Source of the DNA: Pontibacter sp. SGAir0037
GTDB lineage: Bacteria > Bacteroidota > Bacteroidia > Cytophagales > Hymenobacteraceae
DNA: 64,000 bases
Direction: 5' to 3'
Assembly (NCBI RefSeq): GCF_005491705.1
Contig: NZ_CP028092.1
Span: 124,001 to 188,000, forward strand
Notes under the pieces: generated by a model
Database searches by the model: none
Told to the model about the DNA's origin: nothing
What the model saw: only the letters and a program-made list of their open reading frames with translations
Translations under genes and position numbers: made by a program
Shown: piece after piece, positions 56,892-64,000 of the stretch
Numbering within the stretch: position 1 is the first letter of the stretch
Layout: each line of letters begins with the position of its first letter

Positions 56892-56937
56892 AAAAAAGAA
56901 GGCCTGTTGCGCTAAGGAGCAGCAGGCCTTCTTTTTT
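56892..56937 (+). terminator. Rho-independent terminator after lpxB
   Basis: A 19-bp stem (arms 56892-56910 and 56919-56937, one wobble) with an 8-base loop, A-rich at the 5' foot and ending in a run of T residues at 56932-56938. It lies 21 bases past the lpxB stop codon. Confidence 0.9.
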
Positions 56938-56966
56938 TATTATGAACCTGATACACTTTATTAACT

Positions 56967-57080
56967 ATGAAACCGATACTGTTCACGTTACTTTTAACCG
57001 GAGTTGCCATTTCTGTTATGCTCATTCGTGCTTTTCCAGGCGAAGGGGCATCAGATGATCTGATTGATACAGATTTTTAA
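56967..57080 (+). CDS. Possible 37-residue membrane micro-protein
   Basis: ATG 56967 opens a 37-codon frame ending in TAA at 57080. The product has a basic start, one helix (ILFTLLLTGVAISVMLI) and an acidic tail (GASDDLIDTDF), a classic single-pass small-protein layout. It lies just after the lpxB terminator and 14 bases before the convergent queA end. No family is recognised and no clear ribosome-binding site is seen, so it may be chance. Confidence 0.4.
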   Translation: MKPILFTLLLTGVAISVMLIRAFPGEGASDDLIDTDF

Positions 57081-57094
57081 GGCAGCTTACGAGA

Positions 57095-58306
57095 CTAAGG
57101 CAGCAGTAAAGAACTATCGCCATAGCTCAGGAAACGGTAATCGTTAGCCAGCGCATGCTGATATACTTTACGCCAATTTTCGCCTATAAGCGCTGAAACA
57201 AGCAGCAGCAGCGTGCTTTCAGGCTGATGGAAATTGGTTACCAGACCATCACATATTTTAAAAGAATAGCCTGGAGCTATAATGATTTGTGTGCTGGCAT
57301 GTAAATGTTCTGTGTGGTGTTGCGCCATAAAATCCAGCAGCGCCTGTATGGCTTGTGCAGCGGAAGGCGTTTCTGCAGTCTCGTAGGCGATCCATTGGCT
57401 TACATGTAAATCCTTCTCTGCCAACTGCGGCTGACGGAGCACTTTTGTACCTAGCCAGTAGATACTTTCGAGGCTTCGCATGCTGGTGGTACCTACCGGT
57501 ATTACAGGTTTCCCCAGCTGTTGCAGCAACTGTTGCAGAAACGATTTGCTGATATAGAGTTGCTCTGCGTGCATTTCGTGCTCCTCCATGTGCTCTGCTT
57601 TCACAGGTTTAAAAGTGCCGGCTCCCACGTGCAAGGTCAGGTATGCGGTGTAGATGCCACATTCCTGCAGGTGTTGCATTACCTGATCGGTGAAATGCAA
57701 GCCTGCTGTCGGAGCTGCTACAGCGCCTTGCTGGTTGGCATAGATCGTCTGGTAGCGGGTATGATCTTCGGGGGTTAAGCCGCGGTTCAGGTAGGGGGGC
57801 AGCGGCAACTTGCCGCACTGCTCGAGCACCTCGGCAAAGGTGAGATTGGCCGGTTCCCAAGTAAACCGGATCAGGAAGTGACCTTCCAGCTGTTCCTGTC
57901 TTTCTGCTTTCAGAATGCCTCCTTCGAAAGCCAGTTGTACTGCTCCGCTTTTCCAGCGTTTGTTGTTGCCAACCAGGCACTTCCAGGTACAGGAGCCTGT
58001 TTGCTGCATGGCAAGCTGTACTTCCCGGTGTGGGGCAACAGGTTCCAGGCAGAAGATCTCAATAATGCCGCCTGTTTCTTTACTGAACAACAGCCTTGCC
58101 TGTACTACCTTGGTATCGTTAAAAACAAGTAAGCTATCAGGAGGAAGTAAGGCAGGTAATGCTTTAAAGTGCTTATCAGTTATTTGTCCGTGTGCGTAAT
58201 GCAGTAGCTTAGACTGATCTCTTTCTGGAAGAGGGAACTTAGCAATCCGTTCGTCTGGCAGCTCATACACAAAATCTTTTATAGCCAGTTTTTTTGGGTC
58301 GATCAT
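57095..58306 (-). CDS. queA: S-adenosylmethionine:tRNA ribosyltransferase-isomerase
   Basis: A 403-residue enzyme adding the ribosyl part of SAM to preQ1-tRNA to give epoxyqueuosine. Signatures include FVYELPDERIAKFPLPERDQSKLL near the start (here in part), DSLLVFNDTKVVQARL, TAGLHFT, YLTLHVGAGTFKPV, VGTTSMRSLES and LVTNFHQPESTLLLLVSALIG. ATG 58306 (MIDPKKLA) is preferred over a start seven codons upstream. It is the last gene of a possible leftward group with the two small genes on its right, separated by 80 bases. Confidence 0.95.
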   Translation of the reverse strand: MIDPKKLAIKDFVYELPDERIAKFPLPERDQSKLLHYAHGQITDKHFKALPALLPPDSLLVFNDTKVVQARLLFSKETGGIIEIFCLEPVAPHREVQLAMQQTGSCTWKCLVGNNKRWKSGAVQLAFEGGILKAERQEQLEGHFLIRFTWEPANLTFAEVLEQCGKLPLPPYLNRGLTPEDHTRYQTIYANQQGAVAAPTAGLHFTDQVMQHLQECGIYTAYLTLHVGAGTFKPVKAEHMEEHEMHAEQLYISKSFLQQLLQQLGKPVIPVGTTSMRSLESIYWLGTKVLRQPQLAEKDLHVSQWIAYETAETPSAAQAIQALLDFMAQHHTEHLHASTQIIIAPGYSFKICDGLVTNFHQPESTLLLLVSALIGENWRKVYQHALANDYRFLSYGDSSLLLP

Positions 58307-58386
58307 CAGGAACACATTTTTTTGCAAAGGTAGGCATTCCTTCTGTAATGTGTTGGGCTCTTGTAGTGGCTTACCAGATGCTTACT

Positions 58387-58788
58387 TTACCTTTCCTTCT
58401 CTTCCTCCAGGTCGTTTAGTTCCAGGTTCAGGGCATGTACAGAGATTTGAATTTCGCGTAGCGCTAATGCCAGGGAAATCATCAGGAGGATAAGGCTGCA
58501 GCCAAACACGTATTTGCCTATAGTATTATAGCCGGCAAAAAGAACAAACATACACAGTACACAGCCCAGCAGACTGGCTATACCGAAAGCCTGCATGTTG
58601 CGTATCAGCACTAAGCGGGTGCGCAGGTTCTGTATCTGCCCGAAAACAGCGCGGTTGTGGGTGGTGGCGTACCTGTCTTTGAGCCCGCGAATGAGGCTTG
58701 CCAGTGAAAGAAAGCGATTGGTATAGGCCAGCAGCAGGAGCGAAAGAGCAGGAAATAAAAGACCCGGAGTAGTTAAGGTTAATTCCAT
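58387..58788 (-). CDS. DUF2721 membrane protein
   Basis: A 133-residue protein with three hydrophobic segments (FPALSLLLLAYTNRFLSLA, IASLLGCVLCMFVLFAGY and YVFGCSLILLMISLALAL) and short charged loops. Length and layout match DUF2721. Its function is unknown. It lies 22 bases after the acidic small protein gene and could be co-transcribed. Confidence 0.8.
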   Translation of the reverse strand: MELTLTTPGLLFPALSLLLLAYTNRFLSLASLIRGLKDRYATTHNRAVFGQIQNLRTRLVLIRNMQAFGIASLLGCVLCMFVLFAGYNTIGKYVFGCSLILLMISLALALREIQISVHALNLELNDLEEEKER

Positions 58789-58810
58789 AGGGGCGGCTAT
58801 GATCGGAATT

Positions 58811-59341
58811 TTACTTAATGCTTTTTATAAAGTCCTCGTCCAGCGGCTCGTCATCATCGCCCTCGTCGTTGTTAGCATCGAAGTCTATTACCTGCAGCAG
58901 TTCCAACCCTTCCAGCATCAGCTCGTCGAGTTCTTCTTTAGAGGAGGCATCCAGTGTTTGCTCAAACAAACTGAGAATTTGTTCCCGCTGCTCGTTCACA
59001 AAGATTTCGTGATACAGGTTGTCAAAAAGTGCGATCTTTTTCTGAACAATCTTATCGATTTCCTTTGTGTTTTTTGCCTGTAGTGCCTCTTTTAAAAGAC
59101 CCAGCACCTCTTTTGTATTTTCATTATGAGCCAGCCTGGTAAACGCCTTTACAAACGCAATGGCTACACCCAGGCGAACTATTTCAAAGCTATAATTCAC
59201 TTCTTCCGAAGCCCTGCCTCTCTGTTGTTTAAAGGCCTGCTCAAAATTTTTGTAGGCAGCCGCAGCTCCATCAGGAAACACATCTGGTTGCTCCGGATCA
59301 TAGGCAGATTCTAATAACAGTTCAAAGCTTCTGGCACTCAT
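58811..59341 (-). CDS. Acidic soluble protein of unknown function
   Basis: A 176-residue protein with no signal peptide or membrane segment. It is almost wholly helical by composition (EEVNYSFEIVRLGVAIAFVKAF, LLKEALQAKNTKEIDKIV) and ends in an acidic tail (DANNDEGDDDEPLDEDF). I do not recognise the family. The start ATG is clear and the frame has good coding character. It is the first gene leftward and probably shares a transcript with DUF2721. Confidence 0.7.
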   Translation of the reverse strand: MSARSFELLLESAYDPEQPDVFPDGAAAAYKNFEQAFKQQRGRASEEVNYSFEIVRLGVAIAFVKAFTRLAHNENTKEVLGLLKEALQAKNTKEIDKIVQKKIALFDNLYHEIFVNEQREQILSLFEQTLDASSKEELDELMLEGLELLQVIDFDANNDEGDDDEPLDEDFIKSIK

Positions 59342-59400
59342 GTGTGATATTGGTTAAATCTTGTATAGGTGCAAAGGTAAGAGTTTTAGGTTTACATTAT

Positions 59401-59547
59401 GTAGCACGTAACACGACATTGTATCATGATCCATAAGATCAGGTTCTGCCTTTAAAGTAAACCAGGAATTCACATTTCTTATGAAAGTAGTTTGTGAAGG
59501 CAGAAGGTAAACCTTTATTGTGAAACGTGTATCGTGTTACGTGCTAC
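59401..59547. repeat. 147-base nested inverted-repeat element
   Basis: Perfect 16-bp outer arms (59401-59416, GTAGCACGTAACACGA, and 59532-59547) enclose a second inverted pair TTCTGCCTT (59444-59452) and AAGGCAGAA (59497-59505). No open frame fits inside. It lies between two leftward genes. Its core TAGCACGTA also occurs at 8963-8971. It looks like a short nonautonomous or REP-like repeat, or a structured RNA. Confidence 0.55.
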
Positions 59548-59554
59548 GCAAAAG

Positions 59555-61459
59555 CTATTGTGCCAATTGCAGGGTTTTTACCTTCAGACCTGTCGCTTGT
59601 GCAGGGGAGTGATATACCTGGTGCGTGGCTTTGATAAAGTCTTCTTCGTTAGCTTCGAAAATGTTGTCCACGAACTTCTGTGGGTTTCGGTCTACCAGCG
59701 GGAACCAGGTGCTTTGTACCTGCACCATAATGCGGTGCCCTTTTTTAAAGGTGTGCAGTACATCCATCAATGCCACGTCTACATTGGTTACCTGGTTTGG
59801 CGTGAACGGCTCTGGTTTTTCAAAACTGTTGCGGAAGCGCCCTCGCATTAATTCGCTACGCACCATCTGCTGATAGCCTCCCATTGCTTTGCCAGGCATG
59901 TGCGGATTAGCCGGAGCATCATCAGGATATACATCAATCAGTTTAACAACCCAATCGGCATCGCTACCTGTGGTAGCTACTTTCAATTGCGCCAGTATTT
60001 CTCCTGCCAGCGTGATGTCTTCTGTCAGTGCATCTGTCTGGAACGAGAGCACATCGGGGCGGCGGCTGGCAAAGCGCTGGTCGTCCGACATATACTCGCG
60101 TGTCATGCCGATGGCGGTAGCTTCGGTAAAAGGAACAGGTTTGGCAGGGTCGCTGATGAACTCGCTTATTTCGGCTTCACCTTGTTTAGGGGCCTCAAAA
60201 CTCATTTTGCCATTGGCATGAAAGAAAAGCGTTTTGTCCTGGGTGTTTTTGGGTGGCCATACATCGAACTCGCGCCACTGGTTTGCACCTGTTTCAAACA
60301 TAACAGCCTCAGGAAGCTTTACCTCTGATTTACCGTCGCCTTTCAGGTAATGTGCAAAGAACTTTGCTTCGATGTTCTGCTGGTACCAGGGTGAGTTCTC
60401 CTGCCCGAAATGCACGGCACCTAAACTGGAACCATCGCCTCTGGCCCAGCCGCCATGTACCCATGGGCCCATTACTAACATGTTCTGCAGCTTTGGGTTG
60501 TTCTTTTCTATGGTCTGGTAAATTTTAAGCGGGCCGTACAGGTCTTCTGCATCAAACCAGCCGCCTACCGTCATCACGGCTGTGCCTTTCAGGTTTTTCA
60601 GGTGTGGTAGCAGGTTGCGGTCTTGCCAGAATTTATCATAGTTAGGGTGAGCAGCCATTTCGTTCCAGAAGGCTACTTTGTTGTTGAGGTACTTGTTGGC
60701 ATTCTTTAAAGAGCCCATGCGCAAAAAGAAATCGTAGCCATCGGGCGTGCCGTGGCTGAAGCTCGGATTGCGCTTGCTGGTAGGTTCGGGGCGCGGAAGG
60801 CCAAAACTAGCCAGGAAGTTGAAGGCGTGCGGCAAAAAGAAGGCACCGTTGTGGTGAAAGTCGTCCCAGAACCAGTCGGCAATAGGAGCCTGTGGCGAAG
60901 CGGCTTTCAGGGCGGGGTGGTTGCTCATTAAGCCTGCGGCTGTATAGAAACCAGGGTAAGAGATGCCCCACTGCCCGACACGTCCGTTGCTGTTTTTCAG
61001 GTTCTTTACCAGCCAGTCGATGGTGTCGTAGGTATCGGTGCTTTCATCTATATCTTTTTTGCCTTTCTTATTGGGCAGGTGGGGTGTCATGTTCACAAAA
61101 TCACCTTCCGACATATAAGTACCCCGCACATCCTGGTACACAAAAATATAGCCGTCGCGCAACATGGTTGGGCTTGGGGCCATCGAGGTTTTATACGCAT
61201 CACCATACGGACCAACAGAATAAGGCGTGCGGTTCAGCATGATCGGGTACTTTTTACTTTGGTCTTTGGGTGCATACACGATGGTATACAGTTTTTTGCC
61301 GTCGCGCATCGGTACTTGGTACTCCTGCTTGGTAAAGTTCTGCCGGATGTAGAGCGAGTCTTGGTTTACACGCTGGGCCACAACAGCGGTGGTTACAGCG
61401 CTGGAGCCGAGCATCAGCAGGAGCAGCAATGCCCGTAGCAGATGTAATTTTCTGTTCAT
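59555..61459 (-). CDS. CocE/NonD family hydrolase (X-Pro dipeptidyl-peptidase-like)
   Basis: A 634-residue secreted serine hydrolase. A signal peptide (LLRALLLLLMLGSSAVTTAVVAQ) precedes an alpha/beta-hydrolase core (about 45-350) with the nucleophile S167 in GQWGISYPG, and a C-terminal jelly-roll domain (about 400-620) ending in HRIMVQVQSTWFP, typical of the CocE/S15 group. Likely reactions are cleavage of X-Pro dipeptides, glutaryl-7-ACA-type amides or esters. The stop codon lies 8 bases from the inverted-repeat element. It is monocistronic. Confidence 0.92.
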   Translation of the reverse strand: MNRKLHLLRALLLLLMLGSSAVTTAVVAQRVNQDSLYIRQNFTKQEYQVPMRDGKKLYTIVYAPKDQSKKYPIMLNRTPYSVGPYGDAYKTSMAPSPTMLRDGYIFVYQDVRGTYMSEGDFVNMTPHLPNKKGKKDIDESTDTYDTIDWLVKNLKNSNGRVGQWGISYPGFYTAAGLMSNHPALKAASPQAPIADWFWDDFHHNGAFFLPHAFNFLASFGLPRPEPTSKRNPSFSHGTPDGYDFFLRMGSLKNANKYLNNKVAFWNEMAAHPNYDKFWQDRNLLPHLKNLKGTAVMTVGGWFDAEDLYGPLKIYQTIEKNNPKLQNMLVMGPWVHGGWARGDGSSLGAVHFGQENSPWYQQNIEAKFFAHYLKGDGKSEVKLPEAVMFETGANQWREFDVWPPKNTQDKTLFFHANGKMSFEAPKQGEAEISEFISDPAKPVPFTEATAIGMTREYMSDDQRFASRRPDVLSFQTDALTEDITLAGEILAQLKVATTGSDADWVVKLIDVYPDDAPANPHMPGKAMGGYQQMVRSELMRGRFRNSFEKPEPFTPNQVTNVDVALMDVLHTFKKGHRIMVQVQSTWFPLVDRNPQKFVDNIFEANEEDFIKATHQVYHSPAQATGLKVKTLQLAQ

Positions 61460-61763
61460 GAGGTTAGGGTTAGATAGTTTGCAGCATGAATATAGGCAAA
61501 AACTTTGTTAACAGGCGGAAGAACCAATGAAACTGTTCTATGCAGGATTGCTTTTGAAGTGTGCTTCAGGAGTTAGGAATAATGCTTGGGCAACAGTACT
61601 TAAGCTTGGGTTTACTGAAAGAGGGTAAGAACATTTGTGCAATTTTATTAAACATTGTCTCTCCTTTTCAGGTTAAAAATATATAGCCTTTGTGCGGACA
61701 GTCCTTCAGTTGCTGTTCAGGAAACGCTATTTTTCGGATTTTTAACACGCAATTTTACACCTC
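61460..61763. other. Intergenic divergent region, no gene seen
   Basis: 304 bases separate the leftward hydrolase gene from the rightward unknown secreted protein. Only short frames with no coding character are present. No exact TAnnTTTG promoter box at proper spacing was found, though AGCCTTTG near 61685 is close to one. Confidence 0.45.
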
Positions 61764-62948
61764 ATGAAAATAAACTTTTACGCACTGACACTTTTCCTGC
61801 TTCTGAGTTTCCCGTTGTTTGCCCAGTACGAAACGGTTGTGTTTAACTACGACAGGTCCTATTTTAACGAAGGGCAGCCTCTGCCAGCCGAAAGCAATTT
61901 TTTGCTTACAGGGGAAGCCGGAGAGCATGTGGGAATGGTAGAAATCCTTATTTTTGGCTCTACCGATACCAGCAAAGAGCCGCTTTACAGAAATACCTGG
62001 AAAAGCCGTGCCGCAAACCCGCAAGGCAGTTTTACACTGCCTGTTAATTATCCGCTGCGGGGAAACGAAAAATATACTTTTCTCATAAACTACTACAGGC
62101 AGGCATCTGCAAGGCAGCAGCGGCAGTTACTCCGGCAGTTAAATGCGGCCCTGAATTCCTACATCGACCAGTCTTTTGTTGTTAGCAGGAGCAGTGTAGC
62201 ATTGCGAAAGCACCCCAGGAACATGCGTAGCGACATGAATGCCATTGTGGAGCAGGGGCTGCTGCTTTACAGAAGCCATATCAACTATGAGTTTGATGGT
62301 TTTTCGGACATTGTCCTCGACAAGCTGGAGCAGATCAACAACCTGAGGTTGCGCAAAGCCCGCCGCAACATTGTAGCTGCCGAAGGAGAAGATAACCAAA
62401 CGGTAAGGCTGAAATATGCACAGGAGCAAATAGAAGCCCTAAAGGTACTGGTAAACCAGGAAGTGGCCCAGTATGCCAACGCGCAACTGCTGGCACTAAC
62501 AGACAGCAAGAAGATAACAGATTACGCTACAGCGAAAACAAGAAACGTAATTGCGCTGAATATCGGCTACGGAGGTGTTTATTACTCCGGTGATTTTGAA
62601 AATTTTTCTTCGGCCACAGCTCCTTATGCAGGTATCTCTATTCCACTAGGCAAGGCACCTTTTTCTTCTGCTTTCTGGTCGAGGTCGAGCATTTCGGCAG
62701 GTGTGTTTCTGAAAAATCTGGAGTTTAGCGAAGATAATGTGGCGACCGGGCCGCTGGTAAAGCGACCGGTGTACCTGGCCCTGGGCTACAGGGCCCTTCC
62801 GTTTATACGCATTAACGCTGGTGCTACTGTGCTGCAAAGTGATCAGGCTGCCAACACCATTTCAGATTTTGATTTCGACAGAGTGTATGTCAAGCCATTT
62901 GTTGGCTTAAGCCTGGAGATTAACTTTTGGATGAACTTAAACAGATAG
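61764..62948 (+). CDS. Secreted protein of unknown function with beta-rich C-terminal domain
   Basis: A 394-residue protein with a signal peptide (FYALTLFLLLSFPLFAQ). The N-terminal part (about 20-125) is beta-rich, Ig-like by eye. A central helical part (about 125-270, with KLEQINNLRLRKARRNIV and QEQIEALKVLVNQEVAQYANAQL) may form a coiled coil. The C-terminal part (about 275-394) has aromatic strand patterns (GYGGVYYSGDFENFSS, FVGLSLEINFWMNLNR) like a small membrane barrel or its closing strands. No family is recognised. It lies two bases before the next, also outer-membrane-like, gene, so the two are one operon. Confidence 0.7.
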   Translation: MKINFYALTLFLLLSFPLFAQYETVVFNYDRSYFNEGQPLPAESNFLLTGEAGEHVGMVEILIFGSTDTSKEPLYRNTWKSRAANPQGSFTLPVNYPLRGNEKYTFLINYYRQASARQQRQLLRQLNAALNSYIDQSFVVSRSSVALRKHPRNMRSDMNAIVEQGLLLYRSHINYEFDGFSDIVLDKLEQINNLRLRKARRNIVAAEGEDNQTVRLKYAQEQIEALKVLVNQEVAQYANAQLLALTDSKKITDYATAKTRNVIALNIGYGGVYYSGDFENFSSATAPYAGISIPLGKAPFSSAFWSRSSISAGVFLKNLEFSEDNVATGPLVKRPVYLALGYRALPFIRINAGATVLQSDQAANTISDFDFDRVYVKPFVGLSLEINFWMNLNR

Positions 62949-62950
62949 CC

Positions 62951-64000
62951 ATGAGAAAGTTTGCTTTAACAAGCGTGTTGTTGCTTATATGGCAGTGGGC
63001 AGTGGCGCAGCATGATGTCTATAAGTGGCAGTTCAGTGGCTATACCGGTGCAGCTAATTATTTTAATCCGGATAACAGTTCCGGTAATTATTTAGAAATA
63101 AGTGATAACCTGCTTTACCGCCTCGAAATCTCGCGCCACCTCGGCAACAGCTTTGGAGTATCGCTGGGTTCTTCCTTTGGCCATGTAAGAGGATTCGAAC
63201 CACAAGACGAGTTGTTCTCAACTGCTGTGCAGATGGCTTCGGTGCGGGGCTACTTTTATACCGATAATGGCTGGTTATTCAACTCTTCCGCATGGCTTTC
63301 ACCTTATTTGTTTGCAGGGTATGGGTTAAGCAGGTTGGCAGTTGCCGACGGAGACATAACAGCTGCAACAGTTCACACTCCGGCAATCCCTTTTGGAGCA
63401 GGTTTAAAGCTGCGGCTATCGGAGAGATGGCAGCTGGCTTTACAGGCTGAAGTGGTTTACCTGCAAAGTGAACACCTGGAGGAAGTAGCGCGGGTGCAGA
63501 ACGATTACAATAGCTCCTTTTTTCATACAGGCCTTACCATTGGCTATAGTTTTGGGTTCAGAAAATCTACTTTCAATGCTCCACAATTTTATGCTGATAA
63601 TGTAGCCTTGTTGCAATCGGTAGGTAATTATGAGCAGCCTCAGCAGAACGTGCTGGAAGCTGTGCTCCGGCTGGCACCGAAACAGGTGGAACTGAAAAAT
63701 ACAGCAGATTCTGCAAACCTGCCACAGCTGGCTGAAAAAGAAAAACAGATAGCCCAACCCAAAGATACTGTTCTGCAGCAAAGTATAAACGTGAACATAG
63801 ATAGCACTACTGCAACTGATTCGGATACAGTTTATGCTGTACCTGTTCGGCAGCAGCGGCCTGCCCGCCGTGCAGTTAAGGCAGCTTCCGGTACTACAAC
63901 AGATTCGGTTATGATACGGCAACCTGCTGCGGCCAGGCAGCGGCAGCCGGTACCTGTCGGAAACGAAGCTGTTCGGGTTCCTGAAAATGAGCGGCAGATG
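62951..64000 (+). CDS. Outer-membrane beta-barrel protein with low-complexity tail (5' part; runs off window)
   Basis: ATG 62951 opens a frame with no stop through base 64000, 350 codons. A signal peptide (FALTSVLLLIWQWAVAQ) precedes an OmpA-like barrel of about 190 residues with aromatic strands (YKWQFSGYTGAANYF, FGVSLGSSFGHVRGF, WLSPYLFAGYGLSRL, FHTGLTIGYSFGF). A periplasmic region rich in Q, T, P, V and R follows (VPVRQQRPARR, AAARQRQPVP). The rest is outside the window; an OmpA-type peptidoglycan-binding domain would be expected but is not visible. It follows the preceding gene by two bases. Confidence 0.75.
   Translation, partial: MRKFALTSVLLLIWQWAVAQHDVYKWQFSGYTGAANYFNPDNSSGNYLEISDNLLYRLEISRHLGNSFGVSLGSSFGHVRGFEPQDELFSTAVQMASVRGYFYTDNGWLFNSSAWLSPYLFAGYGLSRLAVADGDITAATVHTPAIPFGAGLKLRLSERWQLALQAEVVYLQSEHLEEVARVQNDYNSSFFHTGLTIGYSFGFRKSTFNAPQFYADNVALLQSVGNYEQPQQNVLEAVLRLAPKQVELKNTADSANLPQLAEKEKQIAQPKDTVLQQSINVNIDSTTATDSDTVYAVPVRQQRPARRAVKAASGTTTDSVMIRQPAAARQRQPVPVGNEAVRVPENERQM

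Noticed and set aside
58325..58332. CAAAGGTA upstream of queA (and 59372-59379) as minus-strand -7 boxes
   Set aside because: The boxes fit, but no TTG at 19-20 bases upstream on the minus strand supports a full promoter.
61527..61628. A 33-codon plus-strand frame in the gap before the unknown secreted protein
   Set aside because: No helix, motif or ribosome-binding site; typical of chance frames in intergenic DNA.

Overview
The window looks like a chromosomal piece of a Bacteroidota genome, most likely from the order Cytophagales (Hymenobacteraceae or Pontibacter-like; this placement is inference). The signs are a SusC/SusD pair under ECF sigma/FecR control, a type IX secretion C-terminal domain, an alternative complex III (Act) operon joined to an aa3-type oxidase, GSCFA and CtaM-like (DUF420) proteins, and promoters of the Bacteroidota form TTG-N19/20-TAnnTTTG. 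No tRNA, rRNA, CRISPR array, insertion sequence or prophage was seen. Most of the window is housekeeping DNA, and the accessory content is carbohydrate-related.

Layout. 1-5.8 kb: 3' end of a GTP cyclohydrolase II gene, a secreted unknown protein, a two-gene ABC exporter and priA. 6.0-10.1 kb: an SDR oxidoreductase, a thioredoxin-fold DUF255 protein and a GSCFA protein. 10.3-20.4 kb: a polysaccharide utilisation locus made of an ECF sigma factor, a FecR anti-sigma factor, a SusC with an STN signalling domain, SusD, an unknown surface lipoprotein and two tandem GH26 lipoproteins, probably acting on a beta-mannan. 20.7-21.8 kb: ribosomal operon rpsF-rpsR-rplI, transcribed leftward. 22.6-39.2 kb: one long respiratory operon, actABCDEF, then cytochrome oxidase subunits II and I, haem A and haem O synthases, two subunit-III-like proteins, subunit IV, a Sco copper chaperone, a DUF420 assembly protein and a small CxxC membrane protein. 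It encodes a quinol-to-oxygen chain with its assembly factors.

39.4-46.7 kb: a very large NtrY-like sensor kinase overlapping a 1163-residue predicted outer-membrane protein. 47.0-52.1 kb: a 1695-residue modular GH16 glucanase secreted by the type IX system. 52.3-59.3 kb: hldD (leftward); a btuF/btuC-like uptake pair without an adjacent ATPase, followed by a COG0720 pterin synthase and lpxB; a 37-codon micro-ORF; then queA and two small unknown genes, leftward. 59.4-64 kb: an inverted-repeat element, a CocE/NonD hydrolase, and two secreted or outer-membrane proteins, the last running off the end.

Nothing here is clearly a wholly new system. The most useful leads are the sigma/FecR-wired mannan locus with duplicated GH26 genes, the monohaem domain fused to ActA, the kinase plus giant outer-membrane protein pair, the PTPS-II-type signature in the pterin synthase, two related-looking inverted-repeat elements, and unusually long perfect hairpins at gene ends.
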